DNA of 64,000 nucleotides from Flavobacteriales bacterium (GTDB taxonomy: Bacteria > Bacteroidota > Bacteroidia > NS11-12g > UBA9320). The translations under genes and the position numbers were made by a program. This document shows, piece by piece, positions 44,145 through 53,621 of this stretch (the stretch's first letter is position 1; every line of letters begins with the position of its first letter). The notes below the pieces were generated by a model. The model was not told the origin of the DNA and ran no database searches. It worked only from the letters and a program-made list of their open reading frames with translations. The stretch spans positions 1 through 64,000 of the forward strand of contig JACJZW010000001.1 of the NCBI GenBank assembly GCA_020635355.1, in the 5' to 3' direction.

Positions 44145-47100
44145 GATCCGGTTAGTACGTCAATTTTCTCTATCAATCGGGAAACCTTCAATGGCGAGGC
44201 AGGCCGTAAGGTATAACCTTTTTCGTTCACCTTACCGCGCTTCTGACGAAGGGCTTCATTAAAATCTTTGTCTGTTGAATACACGTAAAGGTTGCCTCGA
44301 TAGTATTCAAAATAAAACCAATCATACTTGGAAACCTCCAAATAGAACACAATTCGGGTCCCACTTCGCTTGGTTTCTACCATCACCCGGGCGTTATATT
44401 GTTTGTTTATCGTGGTTCCGTGGACGGAAGCCAGTTCAACGGGTTCTGTGGACACAAACGCACTCAAGGCAGGTGAGTAATACATCTTAGCCTTGCTGAT
44501 CATGAAGTCGGTGTTGAGCGGACCAATACCCGTGATTTCATCCGAGTTGGTGATATCTTTTCGCATTTTCTCCAACTGCTTATTGTCCAGAAACTCGGCA
44601 AAAGCGGCAACCGCTTCCGGTGTGTTTACAGTGGTGGACGGTGCATCGGACCCATTGGTTTTGATCACTTCGTTGATGCGGTCATAGCACGCATCCGGCA
44701 GTTTAATGGTCATCCCCAGGATGGTTTCTATGTCGTAAACCGTATCGCTTTCCTGTTTACTGATTTTACCGGCGGTGAGAATGTTGAAGTTCTTGTGCAG
44801 GTCAAATCCAAAATTGAGTTTTCCTTCAGCCGTAATGGTTTTATCCTGCTCACTCAACGTCATGATGGGACCTCGAGGAGCACCTTCCAACGCCTTCATA
44901 CTGTCGCCCGCAATGAAGGCATCAAGTCCTTCATCGTAATACAGGATACCATTGTTAGTAGTGAGTTCCAGATCGCTGTAAGTGCGTTTGAAATTAAAGA
45001 AGGTAGGGTAGAGGTTGAGGGAATCGATCGGTGCGTAATTCATGGAAACCGATATTTTCTTGCGATCCTCATTTCTCAAATCAACCGTATTTACGATGAT
45101 GTCCTGCGGATCCTGACGATCGTGGTATCGGAACCAGATACTTGGATAGGCGGCGAATGAATGCAGTGGTTTCACATATCCGTTGAAGTTCAGGAACTCC
45201 TTGGTGCTGTTCAATTCCACACTTCCTTTATAGCCGATTTTGGGGCTGATGCTGAAGCCGATGGAGTCGGATATAAAGCCGATGGCCTGATAGGTCTTGT
45301 CATTCATGATCCGCATCTTGTCGAAGTAGATCACCTGGCCGGTTTCATGCTTGTCCTTGTATTTGTGGAAGCCGGTTCCGGACAAGGCAAATCGGCCCAG
45401 AACATTAATTCGGCAATCGTATAAGTCGTGATACTTGTTATCCCGTGCCGCCAGAAGTGTACTCTGTTCGAGGGTTCGGATGTAGGCATTCTTTTCAATG
45501 GTAACCTTACCATCATTCGGGAATACGCGCACATCGGCAATATCGATGTAGGGAACTTCTTCGGCATAAACAATGCCGTCATTCATGTCAAATAGGGCAT
45601 TGCCGCTTTGGAAATACAAGCTGTCCTGTGACGGATTGGTGGAAACGAAGGTGTACTTCTCCGGTGCCATTCTACCGGTTGGTCGCATCAGGATGGTTTT
45701 CTTGTCCATGTTCCATTTGAAGTCGTCCAGGGTGGTGGAGAACTGGTTATACGGTAATTGGGTTAGATGACCGGTTTCATTTGCCCGAAACTCACCAATT
45801 CGCTTTTGAAAGTCGATGTGACTCTTCACGTTCCTTGAAACAAACGAAATCATACCCGCATCCACATCGCCAATTACAATGTCCGATACCGCGGCATCAG
45901 CCGTAACCGGACCAAAAATCATCTCTCCGGAAGTGAGCTTGTTGTTTTCCCAGGCCAGCAATCCACCGCCCGATAAATTGGCTGGGGTATGCTTTAGATT
46001 TCCGGTGAACACCTGCCCGTTTTCAAAGATGTCTACATCGTGGTCATTCGTATTGATGTACATCTCTTCATCTTTTGGTAGCCAGTGCGTTTTTACCTTA
46101 CTGGCATATAATCGGGGGTATCGTTCATTCCGTTTGATTTCATAAACGTCCACTTCGGCATTGGTTGAATCCGGCATCATTACAATCTTGCTGGATTGCA
46201 TCGTGGCTCCCTGGTACTGGATTTCTCCTTTTGCCCAGAAGCCTTCCTCACTCATGGAAATATCAATATCGCCGTGTCCTTTGCCGCCGTACATTGGGTA
46301 ACCTCCGGGAGGATTGGCGCGCTCAAAACCGAGTGAGTAATCCTTCATGATGTAGGCATCGTAGCGGAATTCCGGCAAAATGCCTCCGGAAACAAACGTT
46401 CCTGGGAACTTCAAACCTTCGATGGTGAAGTTGTCCATACTGTCGATGGTAAAGGGATCTACCTCAAATCGGAAGATGTCCTTATCGTACGCCCCATCAA
46501 AGATGTGCTTCTTGTCATAAGCAATTACCGCCGGGGCCCTGCTCACAAAGCGCGGGTATTCCGGGAAGTCTGTAAGACCCGATTTGTTGTGGGCCTTGTC
46601 GATGTATAAGGTTCCGTTAATATCACGGAGAACGGACTTAATGGGGATCAGGAAGTTCTGGTTGATAGTGTCCGGATAATACAGTTTCATGGAGTCGATC
46701 TTGTCGCTCGTTACCGTAAAGGACTCATAATCGAACCGGAAATTATCGCCATAAAAATCAAAGCGTCCTGCTGTGATTTTACCATCAAACAGCAGCTTGC
46801 GATTGTTTTTAATGGTCACAACCTGTTCCGTAGGCACAGCAAATACGTATTGCGAATCAGAGAATCGGAATCCGGGAATCCCTTCAACCTTGAGATCGTA
46901 GTTGATCAGATTCAGTTCGGCGTTGGGTTTGGCCGCAATAACCGATGAAAAGCGAAGGATGTCATAATCGGCCAGTTTGAAGTGATTCTTGTAGTGATTG
47001 AACAATTTCTCTTTTGGGCGGATTTCCTCGGTTTCCAGGTCGAAGTAAATAAAGCCCTCATCGGCCAGTTTGAAAATTTGCGGATAGAGATTTTCTTTTT

Positions 47101-48577
47101 TACTCCCAAGGAATCGGGCATAATCAGCCATGGAGAAGGATCGCGCCCGTGTTTGTACACAGAACTGATACATTTTTATGATGGGGTGATAGTCCATCAT
47201 CCCTAGGGTCATTCGCTCAAAACTGAATTCCTGATAAAAGTTCTTGGACTGAAAACGCGCTTTGTCGTCGTTCAGGATCATGTCGAAATTGATCTTGGGC
47301 TCATCCAGTTTCCAAATGATCTGATCCACCCAAATTTCCAGGTTGTGGTCGGTATCGTAAAATGGGGCTTGTTCAATGCCCTTATCGCCGCGGGTGAAGA
47401 TCAAAATCCGATCGGTCTGATTGTAATTCATCCGAATCATCGGGTGGTAGATTTCACCACTATCGGTGTATATGGTCATCTCGGCTGTAAGCGATTTGAT
47501 CTTTCCGTCGGTAATGTTGAAGTTGGATGATGTGGCCGATACCACTTTTCTGCCGTCGTAGTAAAACTCGAAGGTGGCCTTGTTTTTTTTGTCGCCCTGA
47601 CCCTTGATGGACCGACCCTCCATGGCAAATCCACCTTTAAACTTGATGGCTCCGTCATTGAAGTTGTTAATGGTGAGATTCTTATCGTAGGAGGTGAACT
47701 GCGGGAAGGTTGAGTTGGAGAAATCCGGCCGGTTATCGCCCAGGGTGCCGCTGGAAATGCGATCATGCAGACTGCCTTTAACCGGAGTTGCCAGAACACC
47801 GGAATAGGTAAACAGGACATCTTCGGCCCGAAGCTCGTTCTTGGTCATGTCTACCTCGTAATCGGCCAGTTTGGCGTTGGCGGTTTCCGGGTCAATATTC
47901 ACCCGTTCCCAGGTGACCGTTCCGCCTTTTCCCTTCCAGGTTTTGGTGAGCAGGTTGAAGGTTCCGGTTGTATTGTACAGTGTGAATTCATCGTCCGGCC
48001 CTTTACAGGTGATGTCGGCATTTTTAAGTTCCAGAAGGATGACGTCATTCTTAAAGACGAAGGAGTAATCGGCCTTACCAAATCGCCAGGTCTTTGATCG
48101 TTCGGTGAAGAGGGTACTATCGTTGAAGATGTGATACGATGTTTGAAGCACTTCCTGATAGGCTGATTTGTTTTGCTTGATCAGGGTATAGGCCTCCGTC
48201 ATCCAGTTGTTGAATTTTCCAACCGGAACAGTTGAATCACGTGCCACCAACAAGGTTTTCATCAAGAGATCGTAATCCGGTGAAACCTCGTATTTATTGA
48301 GCATCATGTATTGGTTGATGCGAATAACCAAGGATTGCTGATCCTCGTCGTAAATGCCGGATTCCCACTGATCCTTGAAGAGGTTATACGTCTTGGTGAC
48401 GTTGGGCTTATTGGCGGCTTTGATGAACTCGCCCAGCTCAACAATAAACACCTTTGGATCTCTGGAAAAGCCGCGTGTTTGCGCCTGAATGAACTGTACC
48501 CCCTGACTTAATACGAGCAACAAGGCGAGGATGTACGGCAGAAAGGAAGCGGTTTGTTTGTGGTTTCGACTACTCAT
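44141..48577 (-). CDS. Very large secreted protein of unknown function in prmA-plsY operon
   Basis: This 1478-residue protein has an N-terminal signal (SFLPYILALLLVLSQGVQFIQAQ). The ATG at 48577 overlaps the prmA stop (ATGA) and was preferred to one 30 nt upstream. The mature part is a long series of short beta strands without cysteine clusters or enzyme motifs (YDGRKVVSATSSNFNITDGKIKSL, GDIDISMSEEGFWAKGEIQYQGATM), resembling the repetitive beta architecture of TamB/LptD-N or OstA-like proteins. No sorting domain or transmembrane barrel end is evident. It may be a periplasm-spanning or surface protein in lipid or LPS handling, suggested only by its coupling with plsY. Confidence 0.75.
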   Translation of the reverse strand: MSSRNHKQTASFLPYILALLLVLSQGVQFIQAQTRGFSRDPKVFIVELGEFIKAANKPNVTKTYNLFKDQWESGIYDEDQQSLVIRINQYMMLNKYEVSPDYDLLMKTLLVARDSTVPVGKFNNWMTEAYTLIKQNKSAYQEVLQTSYHIFNDSTLFTERSKTWRFGKADYSFVFKNDVILLELKNADITCKGPDDEFTLYNTTGTFNLLTKTWKGKGGTVTWERVNIDPETANAKLADYEVDMTKNELRAEDVLFTYSGVLATPVKGSLHDRISSGTLGDNRPDFSNSTFPQFTSYDKNLTINNFNDGAIKFKGGFAMEGRSIKGQGDKKNKATFEFYYDGRKVVSATSSNFNITDGKIKSLTAEMTIYTDSGEIYHPMIRMNYNQTDRILIFTRGDKGIEQAPFYDTDHNLEIWVDQIIWKLDEPKINFDMILNDDKARFQSKNFYQEFSFERMTLGMMDYHPIIKMYQFCVQTRARSFSMADYARFLGSKKENLYPQIFKLADEGFIYFDLETEEIRPKEKLFNHYKNHFKLADYDILRFSSVIAAKPNAELNLINYDLKVEGIPGFRFSDSQYVFAVPTEQVVTIKNNRKLLFDGKITAGRFDFYGDNFRFDYESFTVTSDKIDSMKLYYPDTINQNFLIPIKSVLRDINGTLYIDKAHNKSGLTDFPEYPRFVSRAPAVIAYDKKHIFDGAYDKDIFRFEVDPFTIDSMDNFTIEGLKFPGTFVSGGILPEFRYDAYIMKDYSLGFERANPPGGYPMYGGKGHGDIDISMSEEGFWAKGEIQYQGATMQSSKIVMMPDSTNAEVDVYEIKRNERYPRLYASKVKTHWLPKDEEMYINTNDHDVDIFENGQVFTGNLKHTPANLSGGGLLAWENNKLTSGEMIFGPVTADAAVSDIVIGDVDAGMISFVSRNVKSHIDFQKRIGEFRANETGHLTQLPYNQFSTTLDDFKWNMDKKTILMRPTGRMAPEKYTFVSTNPSQDSLYFQSGNALFDMNDGIVYAEEVPYIDIADVRVFPNDGKVTIEKNAYIRTLEQSTLLAARDNKYHDLYDCRINVLGRFALSGTGFHKYKDKHETGQVIYFDKMRIMNDKTYQAIGFISDSIGFSISPKIGYKGSVELNSTKEFLNFNGYVKPLHSFAAYPSIWFRYHDRQDPQDIIVNTVDLRNEDRKKISVSMNYAPIDSLNLYPTFFNFKRTYSDLELTTNNGILYYDEGLDAFIAGDSMKALEGAPRGPIMTLSEQDKTITAEGKLNFGFDLHKNFNILTAGKISKQESDTVYDIETILGMTIKLPDACYDRINEVIKTNGSDAPSTTVNTPEAVAAFAEFLDNKQLEKMRKDITNSDEITGIGPLNTDFMISKAKMYYSPALSAFVSTEPVELASVHGTTINKQYNARVMVETKRSGTRIVFYLEVSKYDWFYFEYYRGNLYVYSTDKDFNEALRQKRGKVNEKGYTLRPASPLKVSRLIEKIDVLTGS

Positions 48578-49404
48578 GTTTCGCTGTTCTTGGTATAAAC
48601 AAGGCATTCCCAGTCCCCCAGACTGATGTTGCGTTCCAATTGCATGTTGTGCGATACAACCAATTGATTCACTTCATCGAGATCAAAATTGAGGAAACCG
48701 GCCATGACCAATGTTCCACCAGTACATACGCGTTTTACCAGTTCAGGTAAAAGCTTGACGTTGATGTTTTTAGTAATGTTGGACAGCACTATGTCGTACG
48801 ATTGATCCGGTATCACATCTGATGAGCCGTGCAGGTAAACAACGTCTACCCCGGTATTATATTTCAGATTCTCCTGAGCGTTCTCCACAGAGTTTAGATC
48901 GTTGTCGATCCCCACCACATGTCGGGCACCTAATCGATGGGCCAACACAGCCAGAACACCGGTGCCGGTTCCCATGTCGAGAACGGACTTATCCATAAAA
49001 TTCAAGCCCAACATGGCCATGATCACCAGTCGGGTTGTTTCATGATGTCCGGTCCCGAACGACATCTGTGGCTGTATAATAATTTCGTGTTGGAAGGAGG
49101 GAGCCTCGGTGTGAAATGGCGAACGGACAATCACCCGATCATCGATTTCAACCGGATCAAAGTTGGCTTCCCATACGGCATTCCAATTTTGATCTTCCAG
49201 TATCTGATAACTGAAATGATTTTCCATTCCATGGCCGGCGAGGGTGTCGTAAACTGCCTTGTGATTAAAGGCATCCTGCTCAATGTAGGCGCTCAATTCA
49301 CTTCCCTTATCCCAGATTCCGGAATACCCTAACTCATGCAATTCTGCCTGGACAATGTCTTTCCATTCATCCAGCACCTGAACGGTAACTTCTACGTACG
49401 ACAT
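48574..49404 (-). CDS. prmA: Ribosomal protein L11 methyltransferase
   Basis: This 276-residue AdoMet enzyme trimethylates lysines and the N-terminus of uL11. An N-terminal substrate-recognition domain (residues ~1-60) is followed by the linker MSFGTGHHETTRL, the SAM motif I VLDMGTGTGVLAVLAHRLGA, the GIDNDLNSVENAQEN acidic loop and SNITKNI (motif IV). The ATG at 49404 fits better than an upstream TTG. It is the first gene of the overlapping operon. Confidence 0.93.
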   Translation of the reverse strand: MSYVEVTVQVLDEWKDIVQAELHELGYSGIWDKGSELSAYIEQDAFNHKAVYDTLAGHGMENHFSYQILEDQNWNAVWEANFDPVEIDDRVIVRSPFHTEAPSFQHEIIIQPQMSFGTGHHETTRLVIMAMLGLNFMDKSVLDMGTGTGVLAVLAHRLGARHVVGIDNDLNSVENAQENLKYNTGVDVVYLHGSSDVIPDQSYDIVLSNITKNINVKLLPELVKRVCTGGTLVMAGFLNFDLDEVNQLVVSHNMQLERNISLGDWECLVYTKNSET

Positions 49405-49476
49405 ACGCGTTGGCAATAATACGGAGTGACCCGCACGAATGTTGCGATGTCGATAAAAATCGGATAAATGTGGCGA

Positions 49477-52158
49477 TTAGCGGATCACCAATCGTCCGGT
49501 TGATAATCCGGTATCCGTTTTTAGCAGGATGAAATAGGTGCCGGCTTGTGCCGCATCAAGCTCGATGTGTTGTTCCCGAACATTCCCCACATACCGGAAG
49601 TTGACTTCCCGGCCGGTAACGTCCAAAATGGATAGGTGTTGAATGTCTGATTCCGATGAAATTTTGAACGATCCACTCGTTGGGTTCGGGGTGATGGTCC
49701 AATACGCATTGGTGGGATCCTGAATACCCAGGGTGTTGATTTCAATAGTTTTGACAACGGTATCGGCACAGCCATCAGGCGAGGTCACAATGAGGCTGAC
49801 ATCGTAATTCCCATCCTCGGCAAAGTAGTGCTTCACATCGGTTCCCATAGAGGTGTCTGTCCCATCGTTGAAGTACCAGACGTAATCGCCCTGACCAATC
49901 AGCCGGGAGGCAAAATCAACGTTTCGCCACACCACCTGGTAATCGTAATTTGCATCGGGCATGATGGTCCATTGGATGGTATGCTTTCTCGGTGAGGTAG
50001 CACATCCGCGATTGTTGATGATATAGTTCAAGGTGATGTCGTCTTCAATCGGCGGGAGGGTGAGTGAATTGGATTGCCCAAGTTCATTTTTTAGATCCTC
50101 GTCATACCAATGCACCTCGCCAATGGATGGTTGTACACTCACTACGGGTTGGTATAGGTCACACACCTTTAAGGGAAGATTTTCGGCCAGTGCCACCCCG
50201 TATGGAATGCTCTCGGCAATATAGATGTGCCGAAGGGTATCGGCACACATTCCTTCGAACGGTTCCAGATAAAACGTATCGGTTTGGGTATGATTTCGGA
50301 ATGTTCGTTCAAAACCGGTAAATACCGGACTGCCTCCGGTTGCAGTGGTGAACCAGTTGAGACCTCCAAAAGATTCCAACAACTCCAGGTAGATGGAATC
50401 GCCCTCGCAAGCTGATTGGTTCTTCAGATCATTCAGTTTTTGAAAATGGTTTATCCGTATGTGAATGGGGAGCCGACTACTGGCGCAATTCCCATTATAT
50501 GAGTCCACAAAACGGTAATGATCACCCCGCGCTTTGGGGTCGAAGAAAATGCTGTCGCCATACGCAATGGGCGTACCACCGGCTGCTTTATCGAACCATC
50601 TCAATTGCTGGTTGGACGAGGCATGCAGGAAGAATCCAGGTTGGCCAAGGCATAAGGTGGTATCGTTACTAGTAACGGGATCCTGGGGCGCAAAGGCACT
50701 GTTTACATACGCGGTTGCCCGAACGCGACCGGCGTGTGTGCATTGCCCGTTAATGGCTTGCGCGAAGAAGAAGGTATCTTGTGAGAGTGGACCAACCTGA
50801 AAAACCTCCCCGGTATGTACCGGTAGGGGCGTGGTTGAATCGGCGTACCAGCGGATGATCCCGGCATTGCTTTTGGCCACCAGATTGGCCAGTGAGTTCA
50901 AGCAAATGGAATCATCGGAAATCGTTGGGACGTCGGGCGTGGTGGTCACACGAATGATGTGTCGTTTAATGCTGGATTCACATTGATTGTTGATGCCCTG
51001 AGCAAACAAGGTGTCATTGGCTTCCAGCGGCTGAGCCGAAACATAGGATTTACTAATCAGGAAGGCAGCGGTATCGGATGGAGAACGATACCAGTGGGTG
51101 GTGCCGTTGGTTAATCCATCAACGGATCCTTTGATGCCCGAACAGATATTTTGATCACCGATGAAATCAACTTCCGAGGGTTGATAGGATATGAGTTTAA
51201 CCGTGGTGTCGATGCATCGTCCACCGCCTTTGTAATGGTTTAGCGTGGAGATGAGGCGGACGTTTCGGTTTAGCGGACTATTGTACTTAACCTGACCTTC
51301 AATGGTATACTGATTGGAACCGGTTCCATAGTAATCCCATCGGTGGTTGAGGTAGTCAAATCCTCGTTTCATGTACCAGTTGTACACCTGAGAAAAGAAG
51401 AAAGGCGACGAGGTATTTTCGTAATCCACGGTGTCGTTCCAGTCGTAGCAATCATCGAAGTCAAAGTCATTGAACATCTTGTAGTTCACATACGGCTCCA
51501 GTATCACATCGCAGTCCAGCGTTGTTCCGCCAATATTGAGATCGTCAAACTGATACCATCGTCCACCGATGGATCCGCATCCCAGATTTTCTCCTTCGCC
51601 ATCACCATTGGCATAACTATTCGTTACCACGCCTACGCGGTTGGTGTCGCTGGTAATCAGCACCAAAACGTACGGCTTATTCGTGGTGTATGGTGTCCAG
51701 TTGGCATGCTTCCGCAGGGTATCTAACACGCCACCCCGAAAGGTGGAGTCAATGAACAGGGTATCGGAACGTATGGGACTGCCGGAAGGCAAACTATCGG
51801 CGCCAGCCTCGTACAACTGGGCATAGACTTCGACCTGTGCCGTGGTGCCCATCGTCATCCAGGCATAGAAATCAAAACCACTCACCGTTACATCACCGGG
51901 TGTTTCAAAATATTGGCCTAAACGGTAACCATTGGAAATATTCACGGCCACGAATGCCGTGGCTTTGATGTAGCCATAGAGCAAGGTGTCGCCATCGCAT
52001 GCCTTTTGATTTCCAGCTGCTTTCTTGCCCAGCTTGTTGGAAACAGGATTGTCGAAATATCCGGTTTTGGTGTGATGAATTTGAACAGCCGGGGAGGTGA
52101 ACTGAGCCCAGGCAGAAGAAGCAAACAGGATAGCGAGGATAAAACCGATAACTCTCAT
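49477..52158 (-). CDS. Large secreted T9SS protein with Ig-like and PKD domains
   Basis: This 893-residue protein has a signal peptide ending SSAWAQ. It is a modular extracellular protein: a jelly-roll-like N-terminal part, then four to five related Ig-like modules of about 80 residues with conserved WY/WF and NGxC features (IRWYADSTTPLPVHTGEVF, LRWFDKAAGGTPIAYGDSIFF, LNWFTTATGGSPVFTG), a PKD domain (VVWRNVDFASRLIGQGDYVWYFNDGTDTS) and a T9SS type A sorting domain (WTITPNPTSGSFKISSES ... AQAGTYFILL). It is likely an adhesin or matrix protein displayed on the cell surface. No enzymatic motif was found. Confidence 0.85.
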   Translation of the reverse strand: MRVIGFILAILFASSAWAQFTSPAVQIHHTKTGYFDNPVSNKLGKKAAGNQKACDGDTLLYGYIKATAFVAVNISNGYRLGQYFETPGDVTVSGFDFYAWMTMGTTAQVEVYAQLYEAGADSLPSGSPIRSDTLFIDSTFRGGVLDTLRKHANWTPYTTNKPYVLVLITSDTNRVGVVTNSYANGDGEGENLGCGSIGGRWYQFDDLNIGGTTLDCDVILEPYVNYKMFNDFDFDDCYDWNDTVDYENTSSPFFFSQVYNWYMKRGFDYLNHRWDYYGTGSNQYTIEGQVKYNSPLNRNVRLISTLNHYKGGGRCIDTTVKLISYQPSEVDFIGDQNICSGIKGSVDGLTNGTTHWYRSPSDTAAFLISKSYVSAQPLEANDTLFAQGINNQCESSIKRHIIRVTTTPDVPTISDDSICLNSLANLVAKSNAGIIRWYADSTTPLPVHTGEVFQVGPLSQDTFFFAQAINGQCTHAGRVRATAYVNSAFAPQDPVTSNDTTLCLGQPGFFLHASSNQQLRWFDKAAGGTPIAYGDSIFFDPKARGDHYRFVDSYNGNCASSRLPIHIRINHFQKLNDLKNQSACEGDSIYLELLESFGGLNWFTTATGGSPVFTGFERTFRNHTQTDTFYLEPFEGMCADTLRHIYIAESIPYGVALAENLPLKVCDLYQPVVSVQPSIGEVHWYDEDLKNELGQSNSLTLPPIEDDITLNYIINNRGCATSPRKHTIQWTIMPDANYDYQVVWRNVDFASRLIGQGDYVWYFNDGTDTSMGTDVKHYFAEDGNYDVSLIVTSPDGCADTVVKTIEINTLGIQDPTNAYWTITPNPTSGSFKISSESDIQHLSILDVTGREVNFRYVGNVREQHIELDAAQAGTYFILLKTDTGLSTGRLVIR

Positions 52159-52240
52159 ACGCACAGGAAAGTGCTAATATACAACATGGATATCCTCGCA
52201 AAACGAACCCAGTGTCAAAATTCCGTGGCGAATTATCCAT

Positions 52241-52271
52241 AAAAAAAGCCGATCGTTTCGGATCGGCTTTT
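52241..52271 (-). terminator. Rho-independent terminator
   Basis: An 11-bp stem, AAAAGCCGATC / GATCGGCTTTT, with a 6-nt loop is followed by T residues on the minus strand. It ends the cytochrome-like lipoprotein transcript; an AT-rich stem makes it partly bidirectional. Confidence 0.88.
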
Positions 52272-52293
52272 CAATCGTGGTTAACAATAAATG

Positions 52294-52686
52294 CTATTCG
52301 TTGACACCCTGATTAATCCAGGTTTCAATATTGGTAATGGTTGAATCAGCCAGTTTGCTGGCATTCTTAGGCATGGCCGAAAATCCGGACTCATGCTTAA
52401 TCGCTCCTAATAATCTGCCGGCAGACACCATGGTCTTTGCACTCGAGTAAGAGGCAAGCGAACCAACGGATGATCCGCTGTTGTGGCAACCAGACAGGGC
52501 ACAATTGGCATCAAAAACCGCTTTGATGTCGTTGGTGTACGTCAGGGTATCAATTACCGTAGTTGTATCCTTCCCACCTGTGGTATCTGTGGTGTCGGGT
52601 TTATCAACCGGTGATTCATCCTTACAGGACTGCATGGCGAAGAAGCCAAACATGGCTAATAAAAATAAAGGGGCAATGTGTTTCAT
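52294..52686 (-). CDS. Cytochrome-c-like lipoprotein with CX4CH motif
   Basis: This 130-residue protein has a lipoprotein signal (lipobox AMQSC), a Thr/Asp-rich linker (DKPDTTDTTGGKDTTTV) and a small cytochrome-c-like domain. The expected haem site is NCALSGCHNSGSS, in which the two cysteines are four residues apart (CX4CH) instead of two. GFSAMPKNASKLADSTITNIETWINQG is the usual methionine-ligand and helix ending of this family. The ATG at 52686 was chosen for the signal peptide. It is a probable outer-membrane or periplasmic electron carrier, if haem is attached. Confidence 0.8.
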   Translation of the reverse strand: MKHIAPLFLLAMFGFFAMQSCKDESPVDKPDTTDTTGGKDTTTVIDTLTYTNDIKAVFDANCALSGCHNSGSSVGSLASYSSAKTMVSAGRLLGAIKHESGFSAMPKNASKLADSTITNIETWINQGVNE

Positions 52687-52698
52687 ACGTGTTCTCAA

Positions 52699-53390
52699 TT
52701 CGTTCGAGGTGAAAATTAATGGTTTGCAAATATTTGGAAGTCGAGAATTGTAAACACAACCGAATTGTATTTTCTGGGTAAGAAATGTTCTAAGAACTAA
52801 GAACGAAGAACTAAGAACGGCGTCAGATCAGAGAGCAGAGTTTTGAGATCAGAGTGTTCTGTTCCGGCTTATTGATGTTTCTGCGATTTATTCCGAATCC
52901 CGAATCCCGAACGCGTCATCCGAAAGGCTCTGCGTTTAAATCTGGAGAAGAAGAATGGGTTCAGATCAGAGATCATAGTGTTGAGATTGGAGTGATCTCG
53001 CTCGTCGTATTGATGTTTCTTCAATTTATTCCGAATCCCGAATCCGTCATCTGAAAGGCTCTGCGTTTAAACCTGGAGAAGAAGAACGGGTTCAGATCAG
53101 AGATCATAGTGTTGAGATTGGAGTGATCTGGCCCGTCGTATTGATGTTTCTTCAATTTATTCCGAATCCCGAATCCCGAATCCGTCATCTGAAAGGCTCT
53201 GCGTTTAAATCTTTGGAAGAAGAATGGGTTCAGGTCAGAGATCAGAGTTTTGAGATCAGAGTTTTGGGTTTTGGGTTTTGCTCTTTGAAGTTTAACACAC
53301 TCTACCCGCCATTCAGTTTAAGCAAAGCACATGTCAAAGGTTTGGAGGTTTGAGTTCTTAACTTGTTCTTGATAAAACTCTTTTTCAAAC
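52699..53390. other. Gene-free 690-nt stretch
   Basis: This stretch begins with AAGAACTAAGAACGAAGAACTAAGAA, an A-rich direct repeat (52793-52818). The tandem repeat at 52868-53262 follows, then GTTTTGGGTTTTGGGTTTTG runs (53261-53280). No ORF with coding character, no RNA gene and no terminator apart from the one listed at 53391 was found. Confidence 0.7.
52868..53262. repeat. Tandem repeat, three ~131-138-bp copies
   Basis: The units start TATTGATGTTTCT at about 52870, 53008 and 53139. Each contains TTTATTCCGAATCCCGAAT, then CATCTGAAAGGCTCTGCG and a GAAGAAGAAnGGGTTCAG with AGAGATCA. The copies differ by small indels, such as one or two CCGAATC units. They share sub-motifs with the repeats at 25.8, 36.3 and 40.6 kb. 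Confidence 0.85.
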
Positions 53391-53421
53391 AAAAAAGCCG
53401 ATGAAGATTCACCGGCTTTTT
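53391..53421 (-). terminator. Terminator downstream of tRNA-Cys
   Basis: On the minus strand, AAAAAGCCGG and ...CGGCTTTTTT pair around a ~12-nt loop and are followed by T residues. It lies 14 nt after the tRNA-Cys 3' end. Confidence 0.75.
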
Positions 53422-53434
53422 CCTTGATTTTCAG

Positions 53435-53505
53435 AGGTCTCGAGCGGATTCGAACCGCTGTACGAGCTTTTGCAGAGCTCTGCCTAGCCACTCGGCCACG
53501 AGACC
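53435..53505 (-). tRNA. tRNA-Cys (GCA)
   Basis: A 71-nt cloverleaf can be drawn on the minus strand: acceptor stem GGTCTCG / CGAGACC, a D-arm with GGCCGAGTGGC, an anticodon loop with GCA, a T-arm with the GGTTCGAATCC core, and discriminator U as required for Cys. CCA is not encoded. Confidence 0.93.
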
Positions 53506-53607
53506 CTTTTTTACGGAACGGCAAAAGTACATATTTGTTTGAATTGCCATCGGATTCTTTTCAAATTTCAACCGTGTATTGATTTCCCTACTCCGTCCGG
53601 TTTGAAT

Positions 53608-53615
53608 TAAGTTTG
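53608..53615 (+). promoter_or_regulatory. -7 promoter element TAAGTTTG, 6 nt from the start codon
   Basis: This is an exact TAnnTTTG match, 6 nt upstream of the GH3 ATG at 53622. Confidence 0.5.
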
Positions 53616-53621
53616 TGGCCG

